A DNA stretch of 64,000 nucleotides. Origin: an uncultured Acidilobus sp. JCHS. GTDB taxonomy: Archaea; Thermoproteota; Thermoprotei_A; Sulfolobales; Acidilobaceae. The stretch lies in NCBI GenBank assembly GCA_000495735.1, contig AYMD01000009.1, positions 175,176 to 239,175 on the forward strand, in the 5' to 3' direction. The position numbers were made by a program, and so were the translations under genes. Numbering within the stretch: the first letter of the stretch is position 1; each line of letters opens with the position of its first letter. The notes below the pieces were generated by a model, which searched no databases, was not told the origin of the DNA, and was given only the letters and a program-made list of their open reading frames with translations. Below are positions 36,241 through 44,716 of this stretch, piece by piece.

Positions 36241-36309
36241 AGGTCTAAACTCTCTCCTGGCGCCAGAAACATATACAAGGACCTTTAAAATAATTTATGA
36301 CCTTCTGAT

Positions 36310-36483
36310 CTAAAACTTCTCTTCTTCCTCTTCCTCGAACTCCTCCTCTTCGCCTTCCTCCTCGAACTCTTCGAACTCCTCCTCTTCGCCTTCCTCGCCT
36401 AGCTCTTCCTCCTCGCCGAACTCCTCCTCTTCCTCGAACTCCTCCTCTTCGCCTTCCTCCTCGTCAAAGACCTTCACGGGCAT
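36310..36483 (-). CDS. Poly-glutamate small acidic protein
   Basis: 57 residues from ATG 36481-36483 to TAG at 36310-36312. After MPVKVFD the chain is runs of Glu broken by single Gly, Phe or Leu (pattern GEEEEFEE), ending EEKF. I count 37 Glu, about 65% of the residues, and one basic residue near each end. A TATA element (36521-36535) and a GTGAT ribosome-binding site on the minus strand sit at sensible distances. No family recognised; it could shield a basic partner (ribosomal, chromatin or polymerase protein) or be a simple expanded repeat. Confidence 0.6.
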   Translation of the reverse strand: MPVKVFDEEEGEEEEFEEEEEFGEEEELGEEGEEEEFEEFEEEGEEEEFEEEEEEKF

Positions 36484-36520
36484 TCAAATCACTCTATTGG
36501 CTTAGGCGCTCTGGGGCAAA

Positions 36521-36535
36521 TTATATAAATTTATA
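36521..36535 (-). promoter_or_regulatory. TATA box for the poly-glutamate gene
   Basis: On the minus strand TATAAATTTATATAA, about 38-52 bases before the ATG at 36483. It is nearly palindromic, so it could also serve the plus-strand direction. Confidence 0.5.
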
Positions 36536-36688
36536 CCTATAGAGCTTGATATTTTGTATCGCTGAGCGTTTAAAATAAAACTACAAGAAGTTAGCAGCCA
36601 AAGGAATGAGGAGGTCACCAATCAACGTTAGGCGGAGACCATAATAAGAAGTATAACCCTCTAAGCCCGGCTCGTGTAGGGAGACAGG

Positions 36689-36919
36689 ATGCCAACGAGG
36701 GCCCCTGTCAGGAGGGTTTCACTTAAGGCGTGCAAGAGCTGCGGGGCTTTAGTGCCAAGGAATGTCAACGTTTGCCCCGTATGCGGCGGCACCGCGTTCG
36801 TTGACGAGTGGGAGGGCGTAGCTATAATACTTGACAACTCTGAGCTAGCCAAGAGGCTTAAGGCAAGCTATAAGGGGACCTTTGCTATTAAGGTAGCCGG
36901 GACCTATGTCTTCAAGTAG
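36689..36919 (+). CDS. spt4: Transcription elongation factor Spt4 (RpoE2)
   Basis: 76 residues with a zinc ribbon, CKSCG (15-19) and CPVCGG (29-34), then the NGN-binding strand region AIILDNSELAKRL. It pairs with Spt5 and increases RNA polymerase processivity. The 3' end overlaps the dephospho-CoA kinase gene by 14 bases, so the two are co-transcribed. Confidence 0.93.
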   Translation: MPTRAPVRRVSLKACKSCGALVPRNVNVCPVCGGTAFVDEWEGVAIILDNSELAKRLKASYKGTFAIKVAGTYVFK

Positions 36920-37451
36920 GCGTAGGCGGCTGCAGCTCGGCCTGAAGGCAGATGAAAGGGCCGACTTCGCCCAGCCGCGCGGAGCCCTTGTCAGAGGGGA
37001 CCTGTCGCCTTTCATCAGTGAGCGCAGCTGGACTAAGGTCATCTGCGTTGGTGACGTTGTAGCCAGTTATTGCATTAAGTCAGGAAGACCCCCTGACGTC
37101 GTGATTGTGGACGGTAAGACTAAACGACAACAGCCCATAGGCCTAGACGTTGAGGCTAAGGCGCTAGGCTATGACGTAATCCGTATCGTAAACCCTCCTG
37201 GGGGAGTCACGCCTGAGGCTATTGAGCACCTGTGCAAGACCCTTAAGGGATCGGGACGCCAACTCTTACTTATCGAGGGCGAAGAAGACATGCTTGCCCT
37301 CCCAGCCCTTATGTGCGCTCCCGTAGGGTCGCTCGTAATATATGGCATACCTGACAGGGGGGCCTCGCTGGTTGTCACAAACAGGGACATCTCAAGGGAG
37401 GCCCAGACAAGGCTGCTAAGGCTCCTAGTTATGTCTTCATCGCCTTCCTAG
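36906..37451 (+). CDS. GTP-dependent dephospho-CoA kinase (DUF359)
   Basis: 181 residues. DUF359 landmarks: GDLSPF near 31-36, VGDVVASYCIKSGRPPDVVIVDGKTKR (quoted as the VGDVV and VDGKTKR ends), NPPGGVTPE, LIEGEEDMLALPAL and IPDRG. It carries out the last step of archaeal coenzyme A synthesis using GTP. The ATG lies within the end of spt4, an arrangement common in archaea. Confidence 0.9.
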   Translation: MSSSRRRRLQLGLKADERADFAQPRGALVRGDLSPFISERSWTKVICVGDVVASYCIKSGRPPDVVIVDGKTKRQQPIGLDVEAKALGYDVIRIVNPPGGVTPEAIEHLCKTLKGSGRQLLLIEGEEDMLALPALMCAPVGSLVIYGIPDRGASLVVTNRDISREAQTRLLRLLVMSSSPS

Positions 37452-37572
37452 GCTGGTAGCTCGTATTGAGCTTACTTGACGGCCTCGCGAGAACAGAAGT
37501 GGGTTCTGTAAACTCTGTAGGCTTTTTAACGTACAACGGCCTTTAAAATGACTCCTAATGAGGCGAGCGCCT

Positions 37573-37809
37573 TTACTTCGCTTCTCCGCCCTGGTTTGCT
37601 GCGCCTTTTATAACATAGGTGTAGGTCCTCAACAGCCAGGCTGGGACCCTTTTGATAAGGTCGTAGGCTTCCTCCCACCCGTTAAGCCCCAGCTCAGCAG
37701 CCAGCTGCTCCAGGGTCATGCTGGTCTTCACGTACTTCCTGAGCACCTCAAGCACCTCATCGGTCAGCTCTATCTCTCTATCCCCTACCTTGACCTTGGG
37801 CCTCTCCAA
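37573..37809 (-). CDS. Small conserved-type helical protein
   Basis: 78 residues: a short N-terminal beta strand VKVGDREIELTDEVLEVL, then helices with a possible helix-turn-helix (MTLEQLAAELGLNGWEEAYDLI). Family not recognised. It lies beside tRNA-Pro on the same strand and just downstream of it. The 120 bases between it and the DUF359 stop hold nothing clear. Confidence 0.55.
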   Translation of the reverse strand: MERPKVKVGDREIELTDEVLEVLRKYVKTSMTLEQLAAELGLNGWEEAYDLIKRVPAWLLRTYTYVIKGAANQGGEAK

Positions 37810-37854
37810 GGCGTCTCCCTTAGCCGTTAGCCCCCTTGTAGGAAATTATAAGCA

Positions 37855-37960
37855 TGGTGGGGCCGCGGGGATTTGAACCCCGGACCACCAGCGATCCGGG
37901 CGGCCTGGCATGGGGGTCCGCTCCCCAGGCTGGCATCCTACCAGGCTAGACGACGGCCCC
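37855..37960 (-). tRNA. tRNA-Pro(GGG) with a 29-nt canonical intron
   Basis: Acceptor GGGGCCG pairs with CGGCCCC; T arm CGGGG-TTCAAAT-CCCCG; anticodon stem CCAGC/GCTGG; anticodon GGG. The 29-nt intron (37894-37922) follows position 37. Its bulge-helix-bulge is clean: GG|A and AT|C bulges, 4-bp CUGG/CCGG helix, inner GCGG/CCGC helix. CCA is encoded. Confidence 0.94.
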
Positions 37961-38211
37961 ACCGCCGCCAATATGGGGGAGGCTGACTTTAAAACGTTAC
38001 ACATTGAAGGTTTGCATCAGCGTTCTGCAGGTACTTGACGCTGTAAGGAGGTTTACCTTAGTATTACACTGTCTTCAATAGGGCGAGCCAGGCCCTCGCC
38101 AATAAAATTTTCAACTGGCCCTGCCGCTGAAACCTTTGGTAAACCTTCGCTGCCTGAACAGCGTAAAGGTCGCAAACCCCTTTTAGAGCCTCCATTAATG
38201 GTATTACCCTG

Positions 38212-38562
38212 GTGCAAGCCTTGTCAAACCTGGCCTACTCTGTCGGCAGAATTATAATTAAATGCCATCACTGCGGCGCAATACTGTACAAGTACGCCAT
38301 AGGCGACAGGGCCGACAAGAACAAGTTCAACGGGCCGCCGGTGCCCAAGAGGGTGCTTGGCGAGTTCGACGATATGACTTGCCCTGTATGTGGAGCGAAG
38401 CTGTCTGTTAGACCTCTGAGGGTTGTATTCCTTCCCGCCACAGAGTACGAAAAACTCTACGTTGAGGGCAAGTATAGGCTGGTTTCAAGGGCCGCCGTAC
38501 AGGAGCCTAAGGCCGTAGCGACTCAGGCGATAACTGATGAGGTCGAGGTCCACGACCTTTAA
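38212..38562 (+). CDS. Hypothetical zinc-ribbon protein
   Basis: 116 residues from GTG. A CHHCG (18-22) and a CPVCG (about 57-61) probably bind one zinc. About 50 residues without cysteines follow, ending acidic. Family not recognised. It stands alone; the 250 bases upstream (37961-38211) hold no gene. It could bind nucleic acid or protein. Confidence 0.55.
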   Translation: MQALSNLAYSVGRIIIKCHHCGAILYKYAIGDRADKNKFNGPPVPKRVLGEFDDMTCPVCGAKLSVRPLRVVFLPATEYEKLYVEGKYRLVSRAAVQEPKAVATQAITDEVEVHDL

Positions 38563-38689
38563 TTGAAGGTCATAGCCTCCTACTTAACGTTTCTTGTCTA
38601 GACCCTAAAAGTCCTTGAAACCCTTAACGTCTATTGACGATCATTTAGCTTTAACGTCTAATGAGGTACTCTTATGAGGCCCTAACGGC

Positions 38690-39469
38690 CTAGGTTGTGA
38701 ACGCCTGATCTAGCTTCTCCTCTATCATCACGTAGAGGTCCCTTGGACAACCTGCTAGCCTGTAGTCCCTGAGAAGCGACGTAAGGGCCTCCACTGCGCG
38801 ACCCCTGAGCAGCCCTTTCGCGATCATGAAGCTCAGGACCTTGTTAACGTTGCCGCACTCTCGCGAAGAGGACTCAAGGTCTATGATAACGGCCTTTGGG
38901 CTTGAGGGCCACCTTGGGTAAAATACATTACGAAGGGGCCTGTGGAGTTCAGCATGTAATATCTTAACTGCGTCAAGAGCCCTGGCCGCCCTCACGGCCT
39001 CCAGAAGGGACCTCCTTAGGAGAGGTGATGGGGAGGCCTTGAGGACCTGCTCAAGGCTTACATCGCCCACGTACTCCATAACTATCAAGTCCTTTGAGTA
39101 GTAAAGGGGCGCTGGGGAGGCGCCGGCCCTGCTGGCTACCTCGAGCAGCCTCCCCTCGCCTTCGAGGCTTGACCTCTTGCTGTCAGTCCTCCTCACCTTG
39201 ACCGCTACGACCTGTCCGTCAAACGTTAGGCCGGCCACGACCAGGCTGGCGTGGCCCTTGCCCAGGACCCTGATCCTGACGCCCCCCACATTGATTTCAG
39301 CAACTCCCATGTTTATAATGCAACAGACGCCAGCCGACGAGGCCTCCGCTGCCAGCCTGAGGGGGTCACACCTGTATGCGCGAGGATAACAAAAAGCTGC
39401 TGCCGCCTGAGGTGAGCTCAGAGGCCAGCCAGCCATGAAGGCACCGTGTAGAACTCCTTCCAAAGCCAC
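38690..39469 (-). CDS. Archaeal serine/threonine kinase-like protein (COG2112-like)
   Basis: 259 residues by the longest frame. The kinase part spans about 60-250: VLGKGHASLVV (P-loop-like), VAVKVRR with the ATP-binding Lys, then LHAELHRPLRNVF in place of the usual HGD...N catalytic loop and VIIDLES in place of DFG. That variant loop (H-x-E-L-x-R-P) appears typical of this archaeal family. The N-terminal 50 residues overlap the cca gene by 52 bases, so a later start is possible. Confidence 0.68.
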   Translation of the reverse strand: MALEGVLHGAFMAGWPLSSPQAAAAFCYPRAYRCDPLRLAAEASSAGVCCIINMGVAEINVGGVRIRVLGKGHASLVVAGLTFDGQVVAVKVRRTDSKRSSLEGEGRLLEVASRAGASPAPLYYSKDLIVMEYVGDVSLEQVLKASPSPLLRRSLLEAVRAARALDAVKILHAELHRPLRNVFYPRWPSSPKAVIIDLESSSRECGNVNKVLSFMIAKGLLRGRAVEALTSLLRDYRLAGCPRDLYVMIEEKLDQAFTT

Positions 39470-40773
39470 TCCCTTAGAGGCCCCGGTACGCCTGATAGGT
39501 CGCCCCCACTAACGCTTACAGCCCTACAGGCGTCGCCTAACAGCTTGCCGTGCGCGGCGAGCCAGCCCCTGGCCACTGAGCCTGCTTCTGTGAGCCTGCG
39601 ACCCCTGAAGCCGTAGAGCCTGTCGCTTACCCAGAGCCCTCCCTCTTCAAGCCTTTTCCCTATGAACGCCCTGATGTTCTCTACGTTGGCCCAGGCGTCA
39701 GGCCCCTTCAGTACCTCAAGGCCTTCAAGCCTGTCGCTGGCGAGCGAGACCCCTACAGCGGCCAAGGACCCCTCGTCGGTGAAGTAGCTCGCCTTAAGCG
39801 GCGTGAAGCCCCACGCCTCCAGCTCCTTGGCTAACATCCGGGAGGCCCTTGAAAGCCTTCCCCAGACTCCCTCAGGGGGTTCCTCGTAATATTTACCATT
39901 ACATACTATGACTATGACGGGAGGCCTTTGCTTAATCTCTATTCGATCAGCGAAGACGTGAAAGAATGATAAGGATGGCCTATGTAGATAGAGTTTAGAG
40001 GCCAACACGGCTAAAGCCAGCTTGTCCTCGGATACCGCGGCGGCAGCGTTTCTCATAGGGTCCACGGGATCTACCACTATGAGCGGGCTCTCGGGATACC
40101 TCCTCTCAAGCTCCTCTCTGTTGCCTACGCGTTCTGGGTCGACGAACGCCCTCCTGGTCCACTCACTCATGGCCTTCACTGCTGCCCTGAACGAGCCGTA
40201 GGCTATGGTCAGCAGCTCCGCCATGTAGCCTGAGAAGCCCCTGACGTGGGTCTCAGCTCCATAAGCCCCTATCCCCTTGAGGAAGGACTTAAGGAGCCTC
40301 ACTTCATCAGCCATGCAGCTGTCAAGCTTTGACCTCACGTACCTGGTGTGGAAGGGCGTCCTTCCAACTCCCAGGCCAGTAGACGGCCTCTCCGCGTAGA
40401 TGGCGGGAACTACGTCTATCTCCATGCCCATTAATGACACCGTGAGGTAAGGGTGCTCGCTGAACTTCGAAATGACGGGAAACCCCTGTAGGGCCTCCCT
40501 CAGGGGCCCCAGGGACTCGCTTAGGACCCACCCCTCGTCAACCCCCTTGAAGAGGACAAAGACGTCCATCTCCCACCTGTCCCTCAGCAGGGTCCCCTTG
40601 GCAAAGCTCCCCTCAGGCTCTATCACGAAGTCGAGGCCGTGAGCGGCGAGGGACCTCTCAAGGGCCCTCCTTATTAAATCATAAGCCCTGCTCAGGAGCC
40701 TCAGCTGAATTTCCGTGGGCCTTATGGCCTCCAGGACCCTCTCCTCGATCGGCCCTCTGCCAGGACAGCTCAT
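39418..40773 (-). CDS. cca: CCA tRNA nucleotidyltransferase, archaeal class I
   Basis: 451 residues. Nucleotidyltransferase core: GSFAKGT (55-61) and catalytic E68/D70 in EMDVFVLF with DVV further on. The tRNA-binding body and tail follow (PAIYAERPSTGLG, VDPVDPMRN). Repairs or adds 3' CCA. All five tRNA genes in this window already encode CCA, so its role here would be mainly end repair. It overlaps thpR by 1 base. Confidence 0.92.
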   Translation of the reverse strand: MSCPGRGPIEERVLEAIRPTEIQLRLLSRAYDLIRRALERSLAAHGLDFVIEPEGSFAKGTLLRDRWEMDVFVLFKGVDEGWVLSESLGPLREALQGFPVISKFSEHPYLTVSLMGMEIDVVPAIYAERPSTGLGVGRTPFHTRYVRSKLDSCMADEVRLLKSFLKGIGAYGAETHVRGFSGYMAELLTIAYGSFRAAVKAMSEWTRRAFVDPERVGNREELERRYPESPLIVVDPVDPMRNAAAAVSEDKLALAVLASKLYLHRPSLSFFHVFADRIEIKQRPPVIVIVCNGKYYEEPPEGVWGRLSRASRMLAKELEAWGFTPLKASYFTDEGSLAAVGVSLASDRLEGLEVLKGPDAWANVENIRAFIGKRLEEGGLWVSDRLYGFRGRRLTEAGSVARGWLAAHGKLLGDACRAVSVSGGDLSGVPGPLREWLWKEFYTVPSWLAGL

Positions 40774-41324
40774 TAAACCCTTGCCTCCGCTAGGGTCTCA
40801 TAGATGGGGCCGCGAGGGGTCAGGGTGCTCTTCTTCAGCCTGACAGACGTGACGGTCATCTCGCCGATCTCATAGTTGGACCTCTCCATAAGGAACTTCA
40901 GGACGGCTGGCGACCCCCTCTCCTTAAGCCTAGCCAAAGTTATGTGGGGGACGAACTCCTCTTCCTCCAGCCTGAGGCCCAGGTCCTTAAGGCCCTTATC
41001 GACCTGCTCCCTTATGGCCTTGAGCTCCTCAAAGCCCTCAGTGATGCCAACCCATATAACCCTTGCATTAGAGGGGCTTGGAAAGGCGCCAAGGCCTGCG
41101 AGCCTTAGCTTAAAGGGCCTGAACCTCAGGCTGGGAAGCACCTTTGACCTGATCTCGCCAACTATGAAGTCCGAGACCTCGCCGATGAACCTTATCGTTA
41201 CGTGTAGGTTCTCGGGCTCCACTAGCTTCATAGGCACCCTCAGCGAGGACAGCTCCTCCTCAAGCGCCCTCAGGCTCTGAACCATCTCGGGCTGATCTAC
41301 GTCAACGGCTATGAACACCCTCAA
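40773..41324 (-). CDS. thpR: RNA 2',3'-cyclic phosphodiesterase (ThpR/LigT)
   Basis: 183 residues of the 2H phosphoesterase family with both H-x-T/S motifs: HVTI at 41-44 and HITL near 131-134, in two symmetrical halves. Opens 2',3'-cyclic phosphates to 2'-phosphates; the relation to tRNA splicing fits the adjoining cca gene and the abundance of tRNA introns. It is upstream of cca in the same operon. Confidence 0.92.
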   Translation of the reverse strand: MRVFIAVDVDQPEMVQSLRALEEELSSLRVPMKLVEPENLHVTIRFIGEVSDFIVGEIRSKVLPSLRFRPFKLRLAGLGAFPSPSNARVIWVGITEGFEELKAIREQVDKGLKDLGLRLEEEEFVPHITLARLKERGSPAVLKFLMERSNYEIGEMTVTSVRLKKSTLTPRGPIYETLAEARV

Positions 41325-41408
41325 GCCCAGGGCCCCCTCTTTGATCTTACGGCCTTGGCTTTTAAGATGTTTTATTAGCCCTCTACGGCTAAAGCTATAG
41401 GGTCCGCT

Positions 41409-41771
41409 ATGAGCAGCTATGACTCTACGGACAGCTACGACGAGGAGCTTGAGGAGCTGAAGAGGAGGAAGCTTGAGGAGCTTAGGCGTGAGGCTGAGGA
41501 GAAGAGGAGGCTACAGGAGGAGCGGGCGCGTAAAGAGGCTGAGCTGATGGCCCTGCTTCGCGTCATACTGGAGCCCGAGGCCTTGGACAGGATAACCAAC
41601 CTCAGGCTCGTCAGGCCTGAGCTCGCACAGGCCGCCATCCAGACGATAGTAACCCTTGTCCAGTCCGGCAGGCTCAGCCCTCCCGTGGACGATGATACCG
41701 TTAAAAGCATATTAATGGAGCTAGACAGCAGGTCCCGGAGAGAGTACGAAATAAGGTTCAAGCGGAAGTGA
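41409..41771 (+). CDS. PDCD5/TFAR19-family DNA-binding protein
   Basis: 120 residues. A highly charged N-terminal helix (about 12-48, [17 protein letters not shown]) leads into the three-helix PDCD5 core with [19 protein letters not shown] and [13 protein letters not shown]. Archaeal members bind DNA in vitro; the cellular role is unclear. It is the first of the PDCD5-L39e-L31e string. Confidence 0.92.
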   Translation: MSSYDSTDSYDEELEELKRRKLEELRREAEEKRRLQEERARKEAELMALLRVILEPEALDRITNLRLVRPELAQAAIQTIVTLVQSGRLSPPVDDDTVKSILMELDSRSRREYEIRFKRK

Positions 41772-41781
41772 GGTGAGGGAG

Positions 41782-41937
41782 TTGTCGAGACACAAGCCCT
41801 TGGCCCGAAAGCTCAGGCTTGCCCGCGCGTCCAAGAGCAGCCAGCCCGTTCCAGCGTGGGTGATAGTTAAGACCCTCAGGAAGTTCACATTTAACCCCAA
41901 GAGGAGGCACTGGAGGTCGACCAAGCTGAAGGTCTGA
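41782..41937 (+). CDS. rpl39e: 50S ribosomal protein L39e
   Basis: 51 residues from TTG 41782, the family's normal size: [12 protein letters not shown] at the start, [11 protein letters not shown] in the middle and the FNPKRRHWR signature at the end. It lines the peptide exit tunnel. It lies 10 bases after the PDCD5-like gene and 11 before L31e. Confidence 0.94.
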   Translation: MSRHKPLARKLRLARASKSSQPVPAWVIVKTLRKFTFNPKRRHWRSTKLKV

Positions 41938-41948
41938 GGTGACGTAAC

Positions 41949-42263
41949 GTGGAGCCAGGCGAGAAGTCTGTCTATGTTATCAACCTGAGCAGGGTTTACT
42001 ATGGAAGGAGCACCAACAGGGCTAAGAGGGCTGTTGACTTAATTAGGAGGTTTGTGTCAAGGCACGCCAAGGTGCCCGTCGATTCCGTTGTAATACTAAA
42101 CGACGTAAATAACTTCGTGTGGAGCCGCGGCATAAAGAGGCCGCCGAGAAGGGTTAAGGTCCTGGTAACGCTGGTAAGCGGAGAGGAGGGCAACAGGGCC
42201 ATAGTGTCGCTGGCCAGAGGTAAGCTGCCTCCAGGGCGACTTTCCAAGGAAACTCCGCGGTGA
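41949..42263 (+). CDS. rpl31e: 50S ribosomal protein L31e
   Basis: 104 residues from GTG. Family features: VYVINLSRVYYGRSTNRAKRAV near 8-29 and the VNNFVWSRGIKRPPRRVKV segment (read in parts). It sits near the tunnel exit. It ends 4 bases before the stop of the convergent aIF6 gene. Confidence 0.95.
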   Translation: MEPGEKSVYVINLSRVYYGRSTNRAKRAVDLIRRFVSRHAKVPVDSVVILNDVNNFVWSRGIKRPPRRVKVLVTLVSGEEGNRAIVSLARGKLPPGRLSKETPR

Positions 42264-42267
42264 GCCC

Positions 42268-42945
42268 TTAGAGGCCTGTGAAGGTAGTCTGTATCCTGGC
42301 TATCTCAGGTCCGCTAGTGTCATTACCTACTATTGCTCCCTTGCTATTTACGACTAGTCCTGTCCTCACGAACGAGACCCCGAAGTTGACCGTGCCCGTC
42401 CTGAAGGGGACCTTGAAGAGGTCCTTCAAGAACTCTACTTCCTCATCTGTTGCGTCAGGGTGCACGAGGCCTCCCACGTCAGTCACGGCGACTACGGTTC
42501 CCACGCTGCTTATGCCTCCTATTGACCTCTTGACCACCTCAACCCCTAACGCGTCCCTGATGACCTTGATCACCTCGTCCTCGAGGTTTGGATAGACCAG
42601 CGCCCCATGGCTGTTAGCCACTATGATGTTCCCTAACGCGTTGCTCCTGCTTCGCACGACGATCACGTTGAAGTCCCCTAAAGATGACCTTAGCCTGCTG
42701 AGCTCGTCCTGGGTTATAGTGTCTGGAACTAGGAGAGCGTTATTGTTACCTGCTACTAGGACCCCCAGCAGCCTTGTGCCCATCACTGTAGTCTCATAGA
42801 CGTCCACCTGTAACACCTTAGAAATGGTGTCGATGTCCTTCGGCGTCAGCCCCGGTGGCACTAACGCAAACCTGTCATTAGCGTAAATGTAAACCCCGAC
42901 GTTGCTATTGCCGAAGACCTGGAGCTTGGCGACCTCAAACGGCAC
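42268..42945 (-). CDS. eif6: Translation initiation factor aIF6
   Basis: 225 residues, the standard pentein fold: five quasi-repeats each with an [17 protein letters not shown] or similar strand-turn (for example [10 protein letters not shown] and VNSKGAIVG). It binds the 50S subunit and stops premature joining with 30S. In many crenarchaea it follows L31e in the same direction; here the two are convergent. Confidence 0.95.
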   Translation of the reverse strand: MPFEVAKLQVFGNSNVGVYIYANDRFALVPPGLTPKDIDTISKVLQVDVYETTVMGTRLLGVLVAGNNNALLVPDTITQDELSRLRSSLGDFNVIVVRSRSNALGNIIVANSHGALVYPNLEDEVIKVIRDALGVEVVKRSIGGISSVGTVVAVTDVGGLVHPDATDEEVEFLKDLFKVPFRTGTVNFGVSFVRTGLVVNSKGAIVGNDTSGPEIARIQTTFTGL

Positions 42946-43003
42946 GGCTGCTCCCTGAGTAGACTACCTGTCGACCAAAATAAAGCAGTCGCGAGAAGCC
43001 TTG

Positions 43004-43113
43004 TGGTAGCCGGGCGGGGATTCGAACCCCGGTCACGGGGGCTCCCCCGGCGCCGTCTGTCTAGCGGCCCGCCGTCCAGAGCCCCGCATCCTGGGCCGCT
43101 AGACGACCCGGCT
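43004..43113 (-). tRNA. tRNA-Gln(CTG) with a 34-nt intron
   Basis: Acceptor AGCCGGG pairs with CCCGGCT; T arm CGGGG-TTCGAAT-CCCCG; anticodon stem CGGGG/CCCCG; loop CTCTGG-C with anticodon CTG. The intron (43042-43075) is at 37/38 and has a complete bulge-helix-bulge: GG|A and AG|C bulges, CUCU/GGGG helix with wobble pairs, inner CGGCG/CGCCG helix. Within it GGGCCGCTAGAC is the exact reverse complement of the D-arm GTCTAGCGGCCC. CCA is encoded. Confidence 0.93.
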
Positions 43114-43177
43114 ACCCACATCCTGCTAACCTTGTTGGGTTAATAAGGGTTTAACACCTACGTGGTGATGGGACCCT

Positions 43178-43636
43178 ATGGCTGAGAGCTTCGAAAAGGC
43201 CCTCTCGCTCTGCTCTGACGAGGAGAGCTGCAGGCGGGCTGCCGAGGAGCTGTTGAGGGGGCTGTGCCCGGACGCAGCGCTGTGTAGTGGCCAGAAGGTC
43301 GCTTCATCTAGGAACTACGATTGGATCGAGCTACTCCTCAAGAAAGGCGTCCCTGACGGAAGGCGGAGGCTCGTACTTTACGTAGTCTCTAGGTATCTAG
43401 TTAACGTCAAGGGCTTAAGCGAAGAGGACGCTATAGCTGAGGTGAAGGACTTCCTAAGGAAGAGCTGCGAGAACTACAACAACTGTAGCAAAGTCTATGA
43501 CTCGTGGATCAGAAACGTAATCAGTAGAGTCAAGTCAGGGGGCTGGAAGCCGTGGACCTTAGAGAAGCTGAAGGAGAAGGACCCGCAGCTCTACTCTGCC
43601 GTGAGCGACATAGCGTTAAAGGGCTCTGAACTCTAG
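43178..43636 (+). CDS. priX: PriX-like non-catalytic DNA primase subunit
   Basis: 152 residues, close to the 154 of Sulfolobus PriX. Family-type segments: YDWIELLLKKGVPDGRRRLVLYVVSRYLVNVKGL (quoted as VPDGRRRL and SRYLVNVKGL), then SWIRNVISRVK and PWTLEKLKEKDPQLY. PriX replaces the C-terminal iron-sulfur lobe of PriL in crenarchaeal primase and binds the initiating NTP. The N-terminal three cysteines are unusual. It stands upstream of thyX, consistent with DNA metabolism. Confidence 0.65.
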   Translation: MAESFEKALSLCSDEESCRRAAEELLRGLCPDAALCSGQKVASSRNYDWIELLLKKGVPDGRRRLVLYVVSRYLVNVKGLSEEDAIAEVKDFLRKSCENYNNCSKVYDSWIRNVISRVKSGGWKPWTLEKLKEKDPQLYSAVSDIALKGSEL

Positions 43637-43696
43637 CGTTTGCCCCTTATAGGCTCTACAGAGGAAGCCTGACCCAGGGAACAAGAGATAGAGGCC

Positions 43697-44716
43697 TTGA
43701 CAAAGCTTGGGCTTGGAATAGAAGTAAAGCTTGTGCAATACACGCCGGAGGCCCCAAAGCTTGTAGCAGCAGCGTCAAAGATGAGTATATCGCATAAGGG
43801 CTCAAGCGAGCTCCTTAGCATAGGCGATGAAGAGGTAGAGGTGTGGATTAAGGAAACCCTGAAGAGAGGGCACCTAAGTCCATGGGAGCATGCAAGCTAC
43901 ACTTTCATAGTTGAGGGGTGTTCAAGGGTCTGCTCCCATCAGTTGGTGAGGCACAGGATAGCAAGCTATACTCAGCAGTCCATGAGGTACACGGAGGCCT
44001 CGCTCAGGGCAATGGCCCTTGAGGCTGCCAAGGCGCTTGGAGCTGAGTGCCCTAGCAAGCCGAAGGGCAGCGCTGCCAGGGACGCCTACCTTTGCTACTC
44101 TAGGTCGCTCAGGACAGCGGCTGAGAGGCTCGGAGCCGAGGAAGCCTTGAGGCTGGCCTGGTTAAGCTACGTCATACCGCCATCGCTAGCGGTCAACGTT
44201 GAAAAGGCCCTGGCCTACGCTAGGGAGCTACTAGAGGCTACCTCAAGTTATTATGAGCTGCTCTCAAAGGGCGTTCCCCGTGAAGACGCTAGGTTCGTCA
44301 TACCTATGTCAGTGAGAACTAAGATCACGTTCACGATGAACGCAAGGGAGCTCGTACAGTCGTTCCTGCCGCTCAGAATGTGCACACATGCTCAGTGGGA
44401 GATAAGACATGTGGCCTGGCTGACCTGGAGGGAGCTGGTGAAAGTTCATCCACAGATCTTCAAGTACGCGGGCCCCTTCTGCGTCTTCTTTAACAATTCT
44501 CAGTTGCCAGAGCCGGCGACACTGGAGGACTACTTATCGGGAAAGGCCAAGTTCGTGATAAATAGGTGCCCTGAGCTCATCGAGAGGGACAAGATCCACA
44601 GCTGCCTGCTCCTTGCCTACAGGTCGCTCTCGGAGGACCCTTTAAGGGGGTCTAAGGCCTCTTCTGGAGATAACGAAGCCGGGCGCGCTGGTGAGGCCCA
44701 TCAAGGCGACGCTTGA
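43697..44716 (+). CDS. thyX: FAD-dependent thymidylate synthase ThyX
   Basis: 339 residues from TTG. ThyX signature RHRIASYTQQSMRY at 85-98 (R-H-R-x(7)-R core), an ITFTMNAREL FAD-binding segment later and RMCTHAQWEIR near 226-236. Methylates dUMP with methylene-tetrahydrofolate-type donors and FADH2. It is longer than typical bacterial ThyX; the last ~30 residues (Gly/Ala/Asp-rich) overlap the convergent RNase P gene and may be a readthrough extension. Confidence 0.92.
   Translation: MTKLGLGIEVKLVQYTPEAPKLVAAASKMSISHKGSSELLSIGDEEVEVWIKETLKRGHLSPWEHASYTFIVEGCSRVCSHQLVRHRIASYTQQSMRYTEASLRAMALEAAKALGAECPSKPKGSAARDAYLCYSRSLRTAAERLGAEEALRLAWLSYVIPPSLAVNVEKALAYARELLEATSSYYELLSKGVPREDARFVIPMSVRTKITFTMNARELVQSFLPLRMCTHAQWEIRHVAWLTWRELVKVHPQIFKYAGPFCVFFNNSQLPEPATLEDYLSGKAKFVINRCPELIERDKIHSCLLLAYRSLSEDPLRGSKASSGDNEAGRAGEAHQGDA

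Noticed and set aside
36310..36480. Simple sequence repeat or CRISPR-like array
   Set aside because: The repeat units are irregular and keep one open reading frame with start, stop and promoter, so a coding explanation fits better; there are no spacers.
38690..39469. Kinase called inactive because HGD...N is replaced by H-A-E-L-H-R-P
   Set aside because: The H-x-E-L-x-R-P variant appears to be the normal form in this archaeal kinase family, so the change is not evidence of decay.
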